Shown: positions 25,686 through 33,591, counted from the stretch's first letter. The stretch is 64,000 nucleotides of DNA from Pseudomonadota bacterium (GCA_963205115.1 CAUJHV010000016.1:1-64000), one strand, 5' to 3'. Program-made: numbers and translations. Notes: generated by a model from the letters alone, not told the origin.

Positions 25686-26363
25686 ATGACCCTCCGTGCA
25701 AGACTTCCCCGCGCTTGCGCCCTGCCCGTCGTCCTGGCGGCCAGCCTCTCGCTCGCTTCCTGCGCCAACATGAGCGAAAGGCAGCAGGACACGGCCAAGG
25801 GCGCCGGTGTCGGCGCAGTGGCTGGCGCCGTGCTCGGCAGCATCGTCGGCGGCCGCGACGGTGCCCAGACAGGCGCACTGCTCGGCGGCGCCGCCGGTGC
25901 GGTCGGCGGCAACATCTGGTCGAAGAAGATGGAAGACAAGCGCCGCTCCATGGAGCAGGCGACCCAGGGCACGGGCGTAGAGGTCGCGCGCACGGCCGAC
26001 AACCAGCTGAAGTTGCAGGTGCCCAGCGACATCTCGTTCGACGTCGGCAGCGCCGACCTCAAGCCCAGCCTGCGCACCGTGCTCGACAGCTTTGCGCACG
26101 GGCTGACCAACGACCCGTCGATGCGCGTGAGCGTGGTCGGCCATACCGACAGCACCGGCACCGACGCGATCAACGACCGCCTGTCGCTCGAGCGCGCCGA
26201 CAGCGTACGCAACTTCCTCGTCGATCGCGGCGTCGCCGCGGCACGCATCGACACCGCGGGGCGCGGGTCGCATCAGCCGGTGGCGGACAACACGACCGAG
26301 GCCGGGCGGGCGCGCAACCGCAGGGTGGAGATCTTCTTGCGCGATACGACGCCAGCGTCCTGA
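25686..26363 (+). CDS. OmpA-family lipoprotein with glycine-zipper domain (YiaD-like)
   Basis: A 225-residue outer-membrane lipoprotein. The lipobox is LASC (about residues 23-26). A glycine-zipper stretch (GAGVGAVAGAVLGSIVGG and GALLGGAAGAVGGNI) follows at 37-75. The OmpA C-terminal peptidoglycan-binding domain spans about 105-220 with GHTDSTGTDAINDRLSLERA and RGSHQPVADNTTEAGRARNR, which carries the conserved Asp and Arg contacts. It probably tethers the outer membrane to the cell wall. The ATG at 25686 is fixed by the AAGGAG site ten bases upstream. Confidence 0.9.
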   Translation: MTLRARLPRACALPVVLAASLSLASCANMSERQQDTAKGAGVGAVAGAVLGSIVGGRDGAQTGALLGGAAGAVGGNIWSKKMEDKRRSMEQATQGTGVEVARTADNQLKLQVPSDISFDVGSADLKPSLRTVLDSFAHGLTNDPSMRVSVVGHTDSTGTDAINDRLSLERADSVRNFLVDRGVAAARIDTAGRGSHQPVADNTTEAGRARNRRVEIFLRDTTPAS

Positions 26364-26479
26364 GGCGCGTCATGTGGCTCACCGTCGTTGCGTGATTACG
26401 CCAGTTATGCCCAAAACTCCCTCATCTTAGAATCGATCGGTTTCGTGGTGAGCCATCGACGCGACAGGGAGAAGAACGC

Positions 26480-27388
26480 ATGGCACGACGAGGAAAGTCC
26501 AGCGCCGCCGAGCTCTTGATGGAGGTGGTGGCCAAGCTGCCCTGGTGGGCCTGCGTCGCGCTGGCCATTGCCAGCTACGTGTGGTTAAGCGACATCGCGG
26601 CTCGCCCGACAAACGGCGCTGCAACCGGCGCACCGGTCAGCAGTCTCGTGACGGCAGGCGTCGTTCACGGCTTGGCAGCTGCAGGGCAATATCTGCTGCC
26701 CTTCATCTGCCTGGGAGCGGCGGGGCTCTCTGCCTTTCGAAACCGACAACGCAAGCAACTCTTCGCACAAGCAGCCCAGTCACCGACCGCCAGTGCCGTC
26801 GACGGCATGCAGTGGCAGGAATTCGAAATGCTGGTCGGCGAAGCCTTCCGGCGCCAGGGTTATCGCGTCGTGGAAACCGGCGGCGGCGGCGCCGATGGTG
26901 GCGTGGACCTGGTGCTGAGCAAGCCCACGCAGAACGGCACCGAAAAGACGCTGGTGCAGTGCAAGCAATGGCGGGCGTTCAAGGTGGGTGTCGAGTTCGT
27001 TCGCGAACTCTACGGCGTGATGGCCGCGCGTGGCGCCGCGGCAGGCATCGTCGTCACCTCGGGGCGGTTCACAGCCGAGGCCCAGGCCTTCGCGCAGGGT
27101 CGCAACGTCCGGCTCATCGATGGGCCCGCACTCCAAGTCTTGATCCGCGAAGCGCGGGAACAGACGCCGGGCCGCGCAACCGGAGGCACCGCGCCGATGG
27201 CGCAGCCAGCTGCGGCGCAGAGACCGTCGCAGCCGCAAAGCTTTGCTGCCGGCGTTCCGGACTGCCCCGCATGTGGCAAACCGATGGTGCAGCGGACCGC
27301 CAAGCGCGGTGCCCAAGCCGGTAGCAGCTTCTGGGGTTGCACCGGCTACCCCGCGTGCCGCGGCACACGCCGCACAACCGACGGCTGA
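26480..27388 (+). CDS. Membrane-anchored Mrr-type restriction endonuclease with zinc ribbon
   Basis: A 302-residue protein with two predicted membrane segments (about 20-40 and 65-85). An Mrr_cat nuclease domain follows (about 105-205): FEMLVGEAFRRQGY, then GGADGGVDLVL and LVQCKQW, which supply the D-(Q)xK catalytic residues. A C-terminal topoisomerase-type zinc ribbon has four cysteines (CPAC and GC...C, about 257-292). Such proteins degrade modified or foreign DNA or act in DNA stress. A GGGAGAAG ribosome-binding site precedes the ATG. It lies three bases before the truncated helicase gene and was probably in its operon. Confidence 0.83.
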   Translation: MARRGKSSAAELLMEVVAKLPWWACVALAIASYVWLSDIAARPTNGAATGAPVSSLVTAGVVHGLAAAGQYLLPFICLGAAGLSAFRNRQRKQLFAQAAQSPTASAVDGMQWQEFEMLVGEAFRRQGYRVVETGGGGADGGVDLVLSKPTQNGTEKTLVQCKQWRAFKVGVEFVRELYGVMAARGAAAGIVVTSGRFTAEAQAFAQGRNVRLIDGPALQVLIREAREQTPGRATGGTAPMAQPAAAQRPSQPQSFAAGVPDCPACGKPMVQRTAKRGAQAGSSFWGCTGYPACRGTRRTTDG

Positions 27389-27391
27389 GCG

Positions 27392-28237
27392 ATGACGCTG
27401 TCGGCCATTCCGTCCGGCCTGTACGACCTGCTCATCACCGAGCGTCTCGAGCGCCTGCTCGCCGCCGACGCATCGGCCAGGCACCGGGCCCAGCCGCTGA
27501 CCGAGGACGCCGCAGCGATCATTGCCGACACCCTGGTCAGGCAACTCGGTGCCTTGCTCGACGATCTGCCGGGCGAAGGCGCCGAAGCGGCGCAGCGGCA
27601 ACTGGCGCTGGTCAACGAGATGCTGGTGTGGCTGCGGCAGCGGCTGCAGGCACCGGCACACACGGGCAGCGCCAGGGCGCACATCGACCTGCTGGCTCCA
27701 CCGGCGCGCCTGCTGCGGGCTGTCCACCGCACGCCGGCCAGCCCGACGCCGCCTGAACTGGGCCTGGCTGCGCCTTGGCTGTTCACAGCGGGCAAAGGCT
27801 CGCCGTCGTTGTTGCAGGAGATCCGGCGCGAGCTGGCTTCGAGCGACCGTGTCGACATCATCGTCAGCTTCACCACCGTCTCGGGGGTGCGCGAGTCGCA
27901 GGACGTCTTGCAGCGGATCACTGCGCATGGAGCGGAGGCAGCTTTGCGGCAACTGCTGAACATCGATCTGGCCAGTCCAACTTGCGGTGTTGCATACATT
28001 TCGGTCGTTAGGCTGTGGTTGCGGGCTAGGCCCGCAGACCGCTCCAGCACCAACGGAATGAGGGATACGCGTGTGACGGGACCTTCAACTATTGCGCCTG
28101 TCCAAGCTGTGAACACCGAGCCTACCCTCCCGAAATCGGCTTGCCTCGACCACCACCTCGAGAGCCAACTGCCGGCAGTCAATCGAATTCGGGACGGAGG
28201 GAGTTACAAGCCGCGGCCGCTCGGAGGCGAACTATGA
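27392..28237 (+). pseudogene. Truncated N-terminal part of a DUF3427-type helicase / PLD-nuclease protein
   Basis: The frame stays open for 281 codons, but only about the first 185 look native. They include an N-terminal helical part and APWLFTAGKGSPSLLQEI followed by RVDIIVSFTTVSGVRESQDVLQ, the opening of the phospholipase D-like domain in DUF3427-containing superfamily 2 helicases. Full-length relatives continue with the rest of the PLD domain, the helicase motor and DUF3427, roughly 1000 residues. Here the homology stops near 27945 and the remaining codons read as random sequence leading into the next gene. The break marks the left edge of inserted DNA. It is coupled to the Mrr gene upstream. 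Confidence 0.65.
27946..28233. other. Non-coding leader of the DAC-like/2TM-beta operon
   Basis: About 290 bases between the helicase break and the next start. A tight hairpin (TGCGGGC/GCCCGCA with a three-base loop) lies at 28020-28036. An imperfect inverted repeat pairs CCCTCCCGAA near 28129 with TTCGGGACGGAGGG near 28187. No tRNA, intron boundary or consensus promoter could be established. The region must contain the promoter of the downstream pair unless that pair is read from the Mrr operon. Confidence 0.4.
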
Positions 28238-28734
28238 TCAACCCGACCGCCGCGTCGACGCCCCGGACAATGTCTACACCACAAGCACAAGCCGCGTTGC
28301 GGCTGCTGACGCTGATCACCCATAAGTTGACGGAGGACTTCTCCGGCCTTGGCGTCGTCTTCTACGACTCGCTGCTCGCGCTGCCATTCCTACCTCTGGA
28401 TGTCGGCGGAGACGAGCTTTTCGACCTGCCTATTTCCGGTCTTGATGTTGTAGGAGACGTGTTGGCACGCACGGCGAGAAGGTCAACGCAATGGCATGAC
28501 GGATTTCATCTCGTGCTTGCCGAGCCGCTTCGTCTCACCCACCTCTGCCAATTCATTTCGCCGCCGCTACCAAAAGCTGGCGACTTGGTTCCGCGGGCAG
28601 GTGGGGCTCGTCACATGACTGGGCTACTTACGTCGCGAGTTGCCGGCATTGTTGCGGTGGCAATACTCACCCAAGAGCGAGTCGCGTCGATCTACGAATC
28701 CGGGGAACTCACCAAGTGCGGGCCTCTCTCATGA
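28234..28734 (+). CDS. DisA_N/DAC-like putative cyclic-dinucleotide synthase (divergent)
   Basis: A 166-residue soluble protein. From about residue 55 its layout follows the diadenylate cyclase (DAC, DisA_N) domain: a helix, then WHDGFHLVL (87-95) where DAC proteins have HDGAVII, then a strand-rich stretch and GARHMTGLLTSR (124-135) where they have GTRHRAA, and finally AVAILTQERVASIYESGEL, matching the VIVSEE...I...G end. The metal-binding Asp89 and Arg126-His127 are kept; DGA is DGF and RHR is RHM. The ATG has an excellent GGAGG site six to seven bases upstream. It overlaps the 2TM protein gene by four bases. I infer synthesis, or possibly only binding, of a cyclic dinucleotide. Confidence 0.55.
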   Translation: MINPTAASTPRTMSTPQAQAALRLLTLITHKLTEDFSGLGVVFYDSLLALPFLPLDVGGDELFDLPISGLDVVGDVLARTARRSTQWHDGFHLVLAEPLRLTHLCQFISPPLPKAGDLVPRAGGARHMTGLLTSRVAGIVAVAILTQERVASIYESGELTKCGPLS

Positions 28735-29414
28735 TGCCGGTCAGCTTGACTTATGACGACTTGTTGCGTTTGATCAGGGTGTCTGTGGGTGTCGCTCTGT
28801 TCGCGGCCGTCAGCATCCTATTCCTGCGTTGGGACGACTTGCAGCTCGCGCCGTTCAGAATCCTCCTTCAAACCGCCTTCACTGCGATCGGCATACCGCC
28901 CCTGCTTGTCTTGGCTTTCTCAAAGTTGGCTTGGACTCGCGAGTGGCTAGCTTGGCTGCTCGGACGCCGCATGGTTCACGGGCTTTGGTGGGGCGAACTG
29001 CGGACCGAATTCCTTCCTGCGCATGCCACAAAGCCACTGGAGCCCATACAGATCGCCTTTGTGATCAAGCAGACGTACTTCTTCCTCTCGATCCAGTCGT
29101 ACACAGCCACGCAGCCTGCCCATTCAACGCAAGAGACTCTGATTGTTGAACCCAGAAGCGCCCGAGCTCAGCTGCAGTACGTCTTCGAAATGCAGCGCCT
29201 GAAGTTTGCTGAAGACAAGATCACTACAGGTTATGGGGATCTTCGACTGACAGCAGGAGACACACGGCTTGAGGGGCACTACTGGACAAACTCGCCAACT
29301 AGAGGCTCAATTTGGCTAGATCTAGTCACTCGCACCTGCGACGGCATCGATTCTTTTGCTGACGCGCAGCGCATTTTCGAAGAGCACAGGAACCGCAAAC
29401 GACTTCTCAACTAG
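28731..29414 (+). CDS. Two-TM, beta-rich membrane protein (Cap15/2TM-beta effector-like)
   Basis: A 227-residue protein: two membrane helices (about residues 16-33 and 46-65), a short basic/aromatic linker (LLGRRMVHG), then about 130 residues of alternating strands starting GLWWGELRTEF and continuing PIQIAFVIKQTYFFLSIQSYT, QETLIVEP and GHYWTNSPTRGSIWLDLV. This is the plan of Cap15-type and Panoptes OptE-type effectors, whose beta-barrel binds a cyclic nucleotide and whose helices disrupt the inner membrane. Translation is coupled to the DAC-like gene by an ATGA overlap; an upstream in-frame GTG at 28716 is less likely. The effector role is inferred. Confidence 0.68.
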   Translation: MMPVSLTYDDLLRLIRVSVGVALFAAVSILFLRWDDLQLAPFRILLQTAFTAIGIPPLLVLAFSKLAWTREWLAWLLGRRMVHGLWWGELRTEFLPAHATKPLEPIQIAFVIKQTYFFLSIQSYTATQPAHSTQETLIVEPRSARAQLQYVFEMQRLKFAEDKITTGYGDLRLTAGDTRLEGHYWTNSPTRGSIWLDLVTRTCDGIDSFADAQRIFEEHRNRKRLLN

Positions 29415-29484
29415 CAGAGGAGTAGGCGCTTGTGGAGTGGCGCCTGAGCAGCAGCCTCCAACGAGAGACCTTGCGCCGGAGCGC

Positions 29485-30894
29485 TTAACGACGCCGACCC
29501 TTTCGGGTTCGGAGCGTCATCCAAGACCGCTGAGATTGAGTAAGCAGCTTTTGTTGGTCGGTCTTGATGTAGACGGGCACTCGTCGGACGGCAAAGACCG
29601 TTCCATTGAGTCGAATGACGCAGTCCATGTAGTGCTTGCCGCGGTAAGCGGTTGCCTCCCCGACAGAGTGCATGCTGATTCCCCGTTGAATGTGGCCGAG
29701 GTCGCCTATGTGGTCGGCCTCCTCTCCGTCGTTTCGGACCGTCCAGCTGATGTCAGCGTACTGCGGAACCACGTGTCTGTTTACGATGTTGAACACGAGC
29801 CACCGGTCCTTCGGGACACTTGGCACCTCGTTGCGATAGGTGGCCAAGAGACTGCCGTCCTTGCGGTCGTAGACACCTATGTCAATATCGGGTACCTGCA
29901 TGAGCGCCCTCTCCGAAGACGACTCGACGACCTCAACCTCGTCCGTCTCCGGCAAGGGCATCAAGAAAGAAAACGCGCCTTCCCAGGCAAGCGCGGCCGA
30001 TGCTTCATCCTCCGCGACATGGGCTGTCTCCGCTGCATCGTTCAAAACTGCCAGGCGTGTGAGGAACGCATCCCACGCATCATTTGGGATGCGGTTCAGG
30101 TCTTCGTTCCGGTCTACCGGGTTCGAGACCTTGCGGTCCCTGATGAACCGCTCGTACAGCTTGGCGACGATGGCGATGAGTGCATCGTCGTCAGCAATGG
30201 CCCAGAGCCGCGCGCCCCACAACTCGTTGGAGGCCTCGGCAGTGCTGACGGTCAAGAGGATGGAGCTCGGGCGCGCTTCCGGCGTTTCCTCGAACGCCAC
30301 GGCAGCCCAGCCCTTCAGATAGCGGACGAGCCGTCGGAGCTGTTCACGGTTGTCAGAGCCGACAATGTCGCGAAACCATTTATAGAGCAGCTTCGGGTCA
30401 CTGTCCTCCCAAGCGCCGGAAAGGCAAGCGAGCCGCCTCGCATCCTTTGCGGAATCGAGGTGATAAGTCGGCGTGTCGATGTGGAACTGCCGCTGGTAAA
30501 TCGCGCGTGAGCACCGCTCCTTGGCCGGATCAACGACTTCCGTGATTTCGGCGACGCCCTGCTTGTATTCAACGAGCGCGTTCTGAACCCAAGTCCTGAG
30601 CTGCTGGGCTGTGGGGCTTGCCTGCGCATCTTGGGGGTCCCAGGAGAAATAGATTCCTACGTCGACGTCATACTCCTCGCCCTTGTGCACAGGCTTAATG
30701 AGCGTACCGTACTTGTAGGATCCCTGGATCCAAGTCGAGATGGGGTAGCCCCAGTCCGCCAACTTCGCCTTGAGATGGTCGGCCATCGCATTCCATTGGT
30801 CTTGTAGGAACTGTCGTTGCTCCGACGTTGGCGTGACTCGTCCGTAGAGCGTTTGCTCGGCCGAACCGTTGAACAATCGCGCAGCTTGACCCAT
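29485..30894 (-). CDS. CBASS CD-NTase (cyclic-oligonucleotide synthase) with AGS-C-like sensor domain
   Basis: A 469-residue enzyme. The nucleotidyltransferase core has GSYKYGT (58-64), the metal-binding pair in EYDVDVGIYF (Asp76 and Asp78) and a third acid in FHIDTPTYHLD (Asp140), so catalysis should be intact. The helical middle part (about 150-320) is followed by a C-terminal domain (about 340-460: VPKDRWLVFNIVN, ISWTVRNDGEEAD, AYRGKHYMDCVIRLNG) resembling the AGS-C sensor domain. It would make a cyclic di- or oligonucleotide on phage infection that activates CapV. Its start overlaps the capV stop by one base (TGATG). The nucleotide product cannot be read from sequence. Confidence 0.9.
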   Translation of the reverse strand: MGQAARLFNGSAEQTLYGRVTPTSEQRQFLQDQWNAMADHLKAKLADWGYPISTWIQGSYKYGTLIKPVHKGEEYDVDVGIYFSWDPQDAQASPTAQQLRTWVQNALVEYKQGVAEITEVVDPAKERCSRAIYQRQFHIDTPTYHLDSAKDARRLACLSGAWEDSDPKLLYKWFRDIVGSDNREQLRRLVRYLKGWAAVAFEETPEARPSSILLTVSTAEASNELWGARLWAIADDDALIAIVAKLYERFIRDRKVSNPVDRNEDLNRIPNDAWDAFLTRLAVLNDAAETAHVAEDEASAALAWEGAFSFLMPLPETDEVEVVESSSERALMQVPDIDIGVYDRKDGSLLATYRNEVPSVPKDRWLVFNIVNRHVVPQYADISWTVRNDGEEADHIGDLGHIQRGISMHSVGEATAYRGKHYMDCVIRLNGTVFAVRRVPVYIKTDQQKLLTQSQRSWMTLRTRKGRRR

Positions 30895-32006
30895 CAGGCC
30901 TCCCTCGTGATCTGCAGTCTTGGTTTGTGCTTGAGGTACGGCTGTAGCTTAGTACCCAGGATGTCGGTGACGGCCTTCTCGGCCAGCGCCATCAATGTCG
31001 CGCGAGCAGTCTCGGTCGCGACATCAAGTCCGACGTCTTGCGCTTGCTCGTTCGATGGCTCCCGGTCAATTCGCATGTAGTTCCCCCCTAGGCGGTGCGA
31101 AACCAGCTGATCGACGAACTGCTGCTGCGCAGAAATGATGACGTTGAACAGGCGTTGGTCGGCCATCCAGTCCATGATGCCGAAAGCGCGACCGGCGCTA
31201 TGCGACACCGAGTACTTCTGCGTCGTTGTCCCCACGCTAAGCAACCGAATGGCGTCCTTGGGCACGTCGAAGAAGTGCTCGGCCTCGTGCACTGCTACGA
31301 GGTCAGGAGCATTTGCGACGAGCCCTCCGTCTGCGTACCGACTGTTCTCCACCTCGGCCAACTCGAAGAACGTAGGCGCCGCAGCGGTGGCCAGGGCCAC
31401 GTCTACCGCCTTCAGCTTCCAATCCCTCCGCCACTCTGCTACGTGACGCGTCTTAAAGACCTGCGGCTTGCCCTCGGTCACGTTCACCGCTGGAATGCAG
31501 ACCGGGTGCGCGGCGTCGCCGAGAGTTGCGTTAGCTGGGATGAGCTCGGTGATGACCGAACGCAGTGTGCTGCTGGCGTATCGAGGCATCGAACTGTGCT
31601 TCCAGAAGTCCACGAGCTTCCCCAGACCTCTCGGCTTACTGCGCGGCGGAAAGATCTCCTCGCCGCGGTCGATGAAGACGCGCACCACCTTCGACATTGG
31701 CACCTCGAAGGCGGCAGCCAGGGCCACGATGCCGCCGATAGATGTGCCGCACAGCAAGTCGAAGTGCTGAGCTATGTGACCGCCGCACTCCACCTCCATG
31801 ATCTCCAGCGCGCGAGCGGTGAAGAGGCCGCGATAGCCCCCACCTGTGAGAGCCAGCGCCTGAAATGGTGCCTCCACAGTCCAATTCACTGGACCCGCGT
31901 TCCTGGGCCTCCCCTGTTCGACATTGATGTTCAAGCGACCCTCCTCCAGCCAGAGGCGATATTTGCGCCAACAGTGACGGGTAAAGATTGTCTGCCCGGT
32001 CGACAC
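30894..32006 (-). CDS. capV: CBASS patatin-like phospholipase effector CapV
   Basis: About 370 residues with a complete patatin fold. The oxyanion loop is GGGYRG (55-60), the nucleophile elbow GTSIGG has Ser89, and the catalytic aspartate is in YADGG (Asp226). On binding the cyclic nucleotide, CapV-type enzymes hydrolyse membrane phospholipids and kill the infected cell. The start is uncertain: the GTG at 32006 gives about 45 residues before the patatin domain, while GTGs at about codons 40 and 44 would give a length nearer to known CapV. It is the first gene of the two-gene CBASS operon; no Cap2/Cap3 or Cap6/Cap7 genes accompany it, so the system is type I. Confidence 0.9.
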   Translation of the reverse strand: MSTGQTIFTRHCWRKYRLWLEEGRLNINVEQGRPRNAGPVNWTVEAPFQALALTGGGYRGLFTARALEIMEVECGGHIAQHFDLLCGTSIGGIVALAAAFEVPMSKVVRVFIDRGEEIFPPRSKPRGLGKLVDFWKHSSMPRYASSTLRSVITELIPANATLGDAAHPVCIPAVNVTEGKPQVFKTRHVAEWRRDWKLKAVDVALATAAAPTFFELAEVENSRYADGGLVANAPDLVAVHEAEHFFDVPKDAIRLLSVGTTTQKYSVSHSAGRAFGIMDWMADQRLFNVIISAQQQFVDQLVSHRLGGNYMRIDREPSNEQAQDVGLDVATETARATLMALAEKAVTDILGTKLQPYLKHKPRLQITREA

Positions 32007-32148
32007 TGAAGCAGCCCATCACCCAGCGCCGCACTCTGCGATATCGCCTGGCACAAGAATCTGTCTTGGTAAGGCCACGCAATGGCAATGGCCACTCCGG
32101 GCCGCTTCGTAAGCCCTTGTAGCGCGAATAGCCTGAGCGACCACACCC

Positions 32149-32862
32149 CTAAAGCCCACCCCCCAAATAAGAAGCCTGCACCTGCTCCGAAGCCAACAAT
32201 TCCCCCGCCGCCCCCTGCAGCGCCACACGCCCCGTCTCCAGCACATACCCGCGATCAGCCAGCTTCAGCGCCATGCGCGCGTTCTGCTCCACCAGCAGCA
32301 TGGTCACGCCCTGCTCGCGGATGCGGCGCAGGTTGCGGAAGATGTCGCGCACGATGATGGGCGCCAGGCCCAGGCTGGGCTCGTCCAGCAGCAGCAGTTT
32401 GGGGCGCGCCATCAGCGCGCGGCCGATGGCCAGCATCTGCTGTTCGCCGCCGGAGAGCGTGCCGGCCAGCTGCGTGGCGCGTTCCTGCAGCCGCGGGAAC
32501 AGTGCGTAGACCTGTGCCTGCGTCTGGCGCGATTCCGCTGCGGTGCGGGTGTAGCCACCCAGCATCAGGTTCTCGGCCATGCTCAGCGTGGGAAAGACGC
32601 GCCGGCCCTCGGGCGCCTGTGACACGCCAGCGCGCACCACGGCGTCGGCGCCGGTGCGCACGATGGATTGGCCGCGCAGCCGCACGTCGCCTGCATGCGC
32701 GCGCAGCAGGCCGCTGATGGTGCGCATCAGCGTGGTCTTGCCGGCACCGTTGGCGCCCAGCAGCGTGACGATCTCGCCTTCGGCCACCTCCAGGCTCACG
32801 CCCTTGAGCGCCTGGATGTGGCCGTAGCGCACGTCCAGCGCCTCGACTTCCAGCAGTTTCAT
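32149..32862 (-). CDS. livF: Stranded LivF-type ABC transporter ATPase
   Basis: A 237-residue ATPase with canonical Walker A GANGAGKTT (about 36-44), signature LSGGEQQ, Walker B LLLLDEPSLGLAP and VEQNAR. It resembles branched-chain amino acid LivF. No receptor or permease gene is beside it; directly upstream only the last ~20 codons of the preceding gene survive, ending ATGA-coupled to this start. Its operon has therefore been cut by the DNA to its right, and probably also by the CBASS insertion downstream. It may still be expressed but has no local partners. Confidence 0.85.
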   Translation of the reverse strand: MKLLEVEALDVRYGHIQALKGVSLEVAEGEIVTLLGANGAGKTTLMRTISGLLRAHAGDVRLRGQSIVRTGADAVVRAGVSQAPEGRRVFPTLSMAENLMLGGYTRTAAESRQTQAQVYALFPRLQERATQLAGTLSGGEQQMLAIGRALMARPKLLLLDEPSLGLAPIIVRDIFRNLRRIREQGVTMLLVEQNARMALKLADRGYVLETGRVALQGAAGELLASEQVQASYLGGGL

Positions 32863-32930
32863 GCGGGGCCTCCCGCGGCGGCCGGCGCGTCGGCCTCGTC
32901 CTCGTCGTCTTCGCGGCCCAGATTTGTGCT
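32859..32930 (-). pseudogene. C-terminal stub of the gene upstream of the stranded livF
   Basis: In the frame that stops four bases into livF (ATGA), the sequence reads NLGREDDEDEADAPAAAGGPA and stop: an acidic, alanine-rich tail typical of the end of a liv ATPase or permease-ATPase fusion. A stop codon lies just upstream in the same frame near 32935, so only about 23 codons remain. The tight coupling shows a real gene once stood here, most likely livG. Confidence 0.5.
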
Positions 32931-33065
32931 CGCTCACTGCAGGGGCGCGGGCCCCTTCATTCATGGGGGAGGGTGTCGAGATCTCGCGGCAATCGCTCAA
33001 AACGGGTCACCTACCTACTCAAAGTTTCGTGACACTCATCGCCAACTCAACAAAGTAGGACTGTT

Positions 33066-33542
33066 GTGAACAGGAATCCCACAGTATCCAAACTGCTAAT
33101 GACCTTGGCCTTATCGACGCTTTGCAGCTCGACCAGCTTTGCACGGAGTGAAGAGAGAGCTGGCCAGGTGGGTCCCTTCACCATCCTGCGGGTGTATGAC
33201 GGCAACGACTCCACGCGCTGTGTGGCTTCCATCGGCAGCGGGCAGTCCGTCATGCGCATCAGCATTTCGTACGACAAAAAATATGCGATCAGCGTGCCTG
33301 GCGTTCGCAAGAACGCCAAGCTGATCATGTACATCGAGCCGCCCGATGGCGACGACATTTCCTTTGCCGCTACGTCCGATGGCAATCGGAGCTGGGGAGA
33401 CATCGACGCGAAGCAGTTCCGCAATTTCCTGCGCATCAAGAACGAGATCTCCGTTCAGATCGATGGCGTCAAATTCAACTACCTCATAGGCAATACGTCG
33501 CTGGCTGAAGTCGCGAGGAAGACCGAACAGTGCAACAAGTGA
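33066..33542 (+). CDS. Secreted protein of unknown function
   Basis: A 158-residue protein starting at GTG, with TAGGA six bases upstream. A signal peptide ends at SFA (about residues 23-25). The mature part (RVYDGNDSTRCVASIGSG, RISISYDKKYAISVPG, MYIEPPDGDDISFAATSDGN) looks like a small beta-rich periplasmic protein with two cysteines that could form a disulphide. I do not recognise the family. It is followed 49 bases later by a second secreted protein in the same direction, and both have a less GC-biased codon use than the housekeeping genes around them. Confidence 0.6.
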   Translation: MNRNPTVSKLLMTLALSTLCSSTSFARSEERAGQVGPFTILRVYDGNDSTRCVASIGSGQSVMRISISYDKKYAISVPGVRKNAKLIMYIEPPDGDDISFAATSDGNRSWGDIDAKQFRNFLRIKNEISVQIDGVKFNYLIGNTSLAEVARKTEQCNK

Positions 33543-33591
33543 GACTTGGCAGCAAGGCCACGTCGCAACCAAAGCAACTGAGGGGAACTCC

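Noticed and set aside
27946..28233. Possible group II intron, retron RNA or tRNA in the leader of the DAC-like gene
   Set aside because: There is a strong hairpin, but I could not find intron boundary motifs, a domain V, a reverse transcriptase gene or a cloverleaf. It is described only as a leader region.
28141..28233. Upstream in-frame start that would lengthen the DAC-like protein by 31 residues
   Set aside because: The added residues look like non-coding translation, and the ATG at 28234 has a near-perfect ribosome-binding site.
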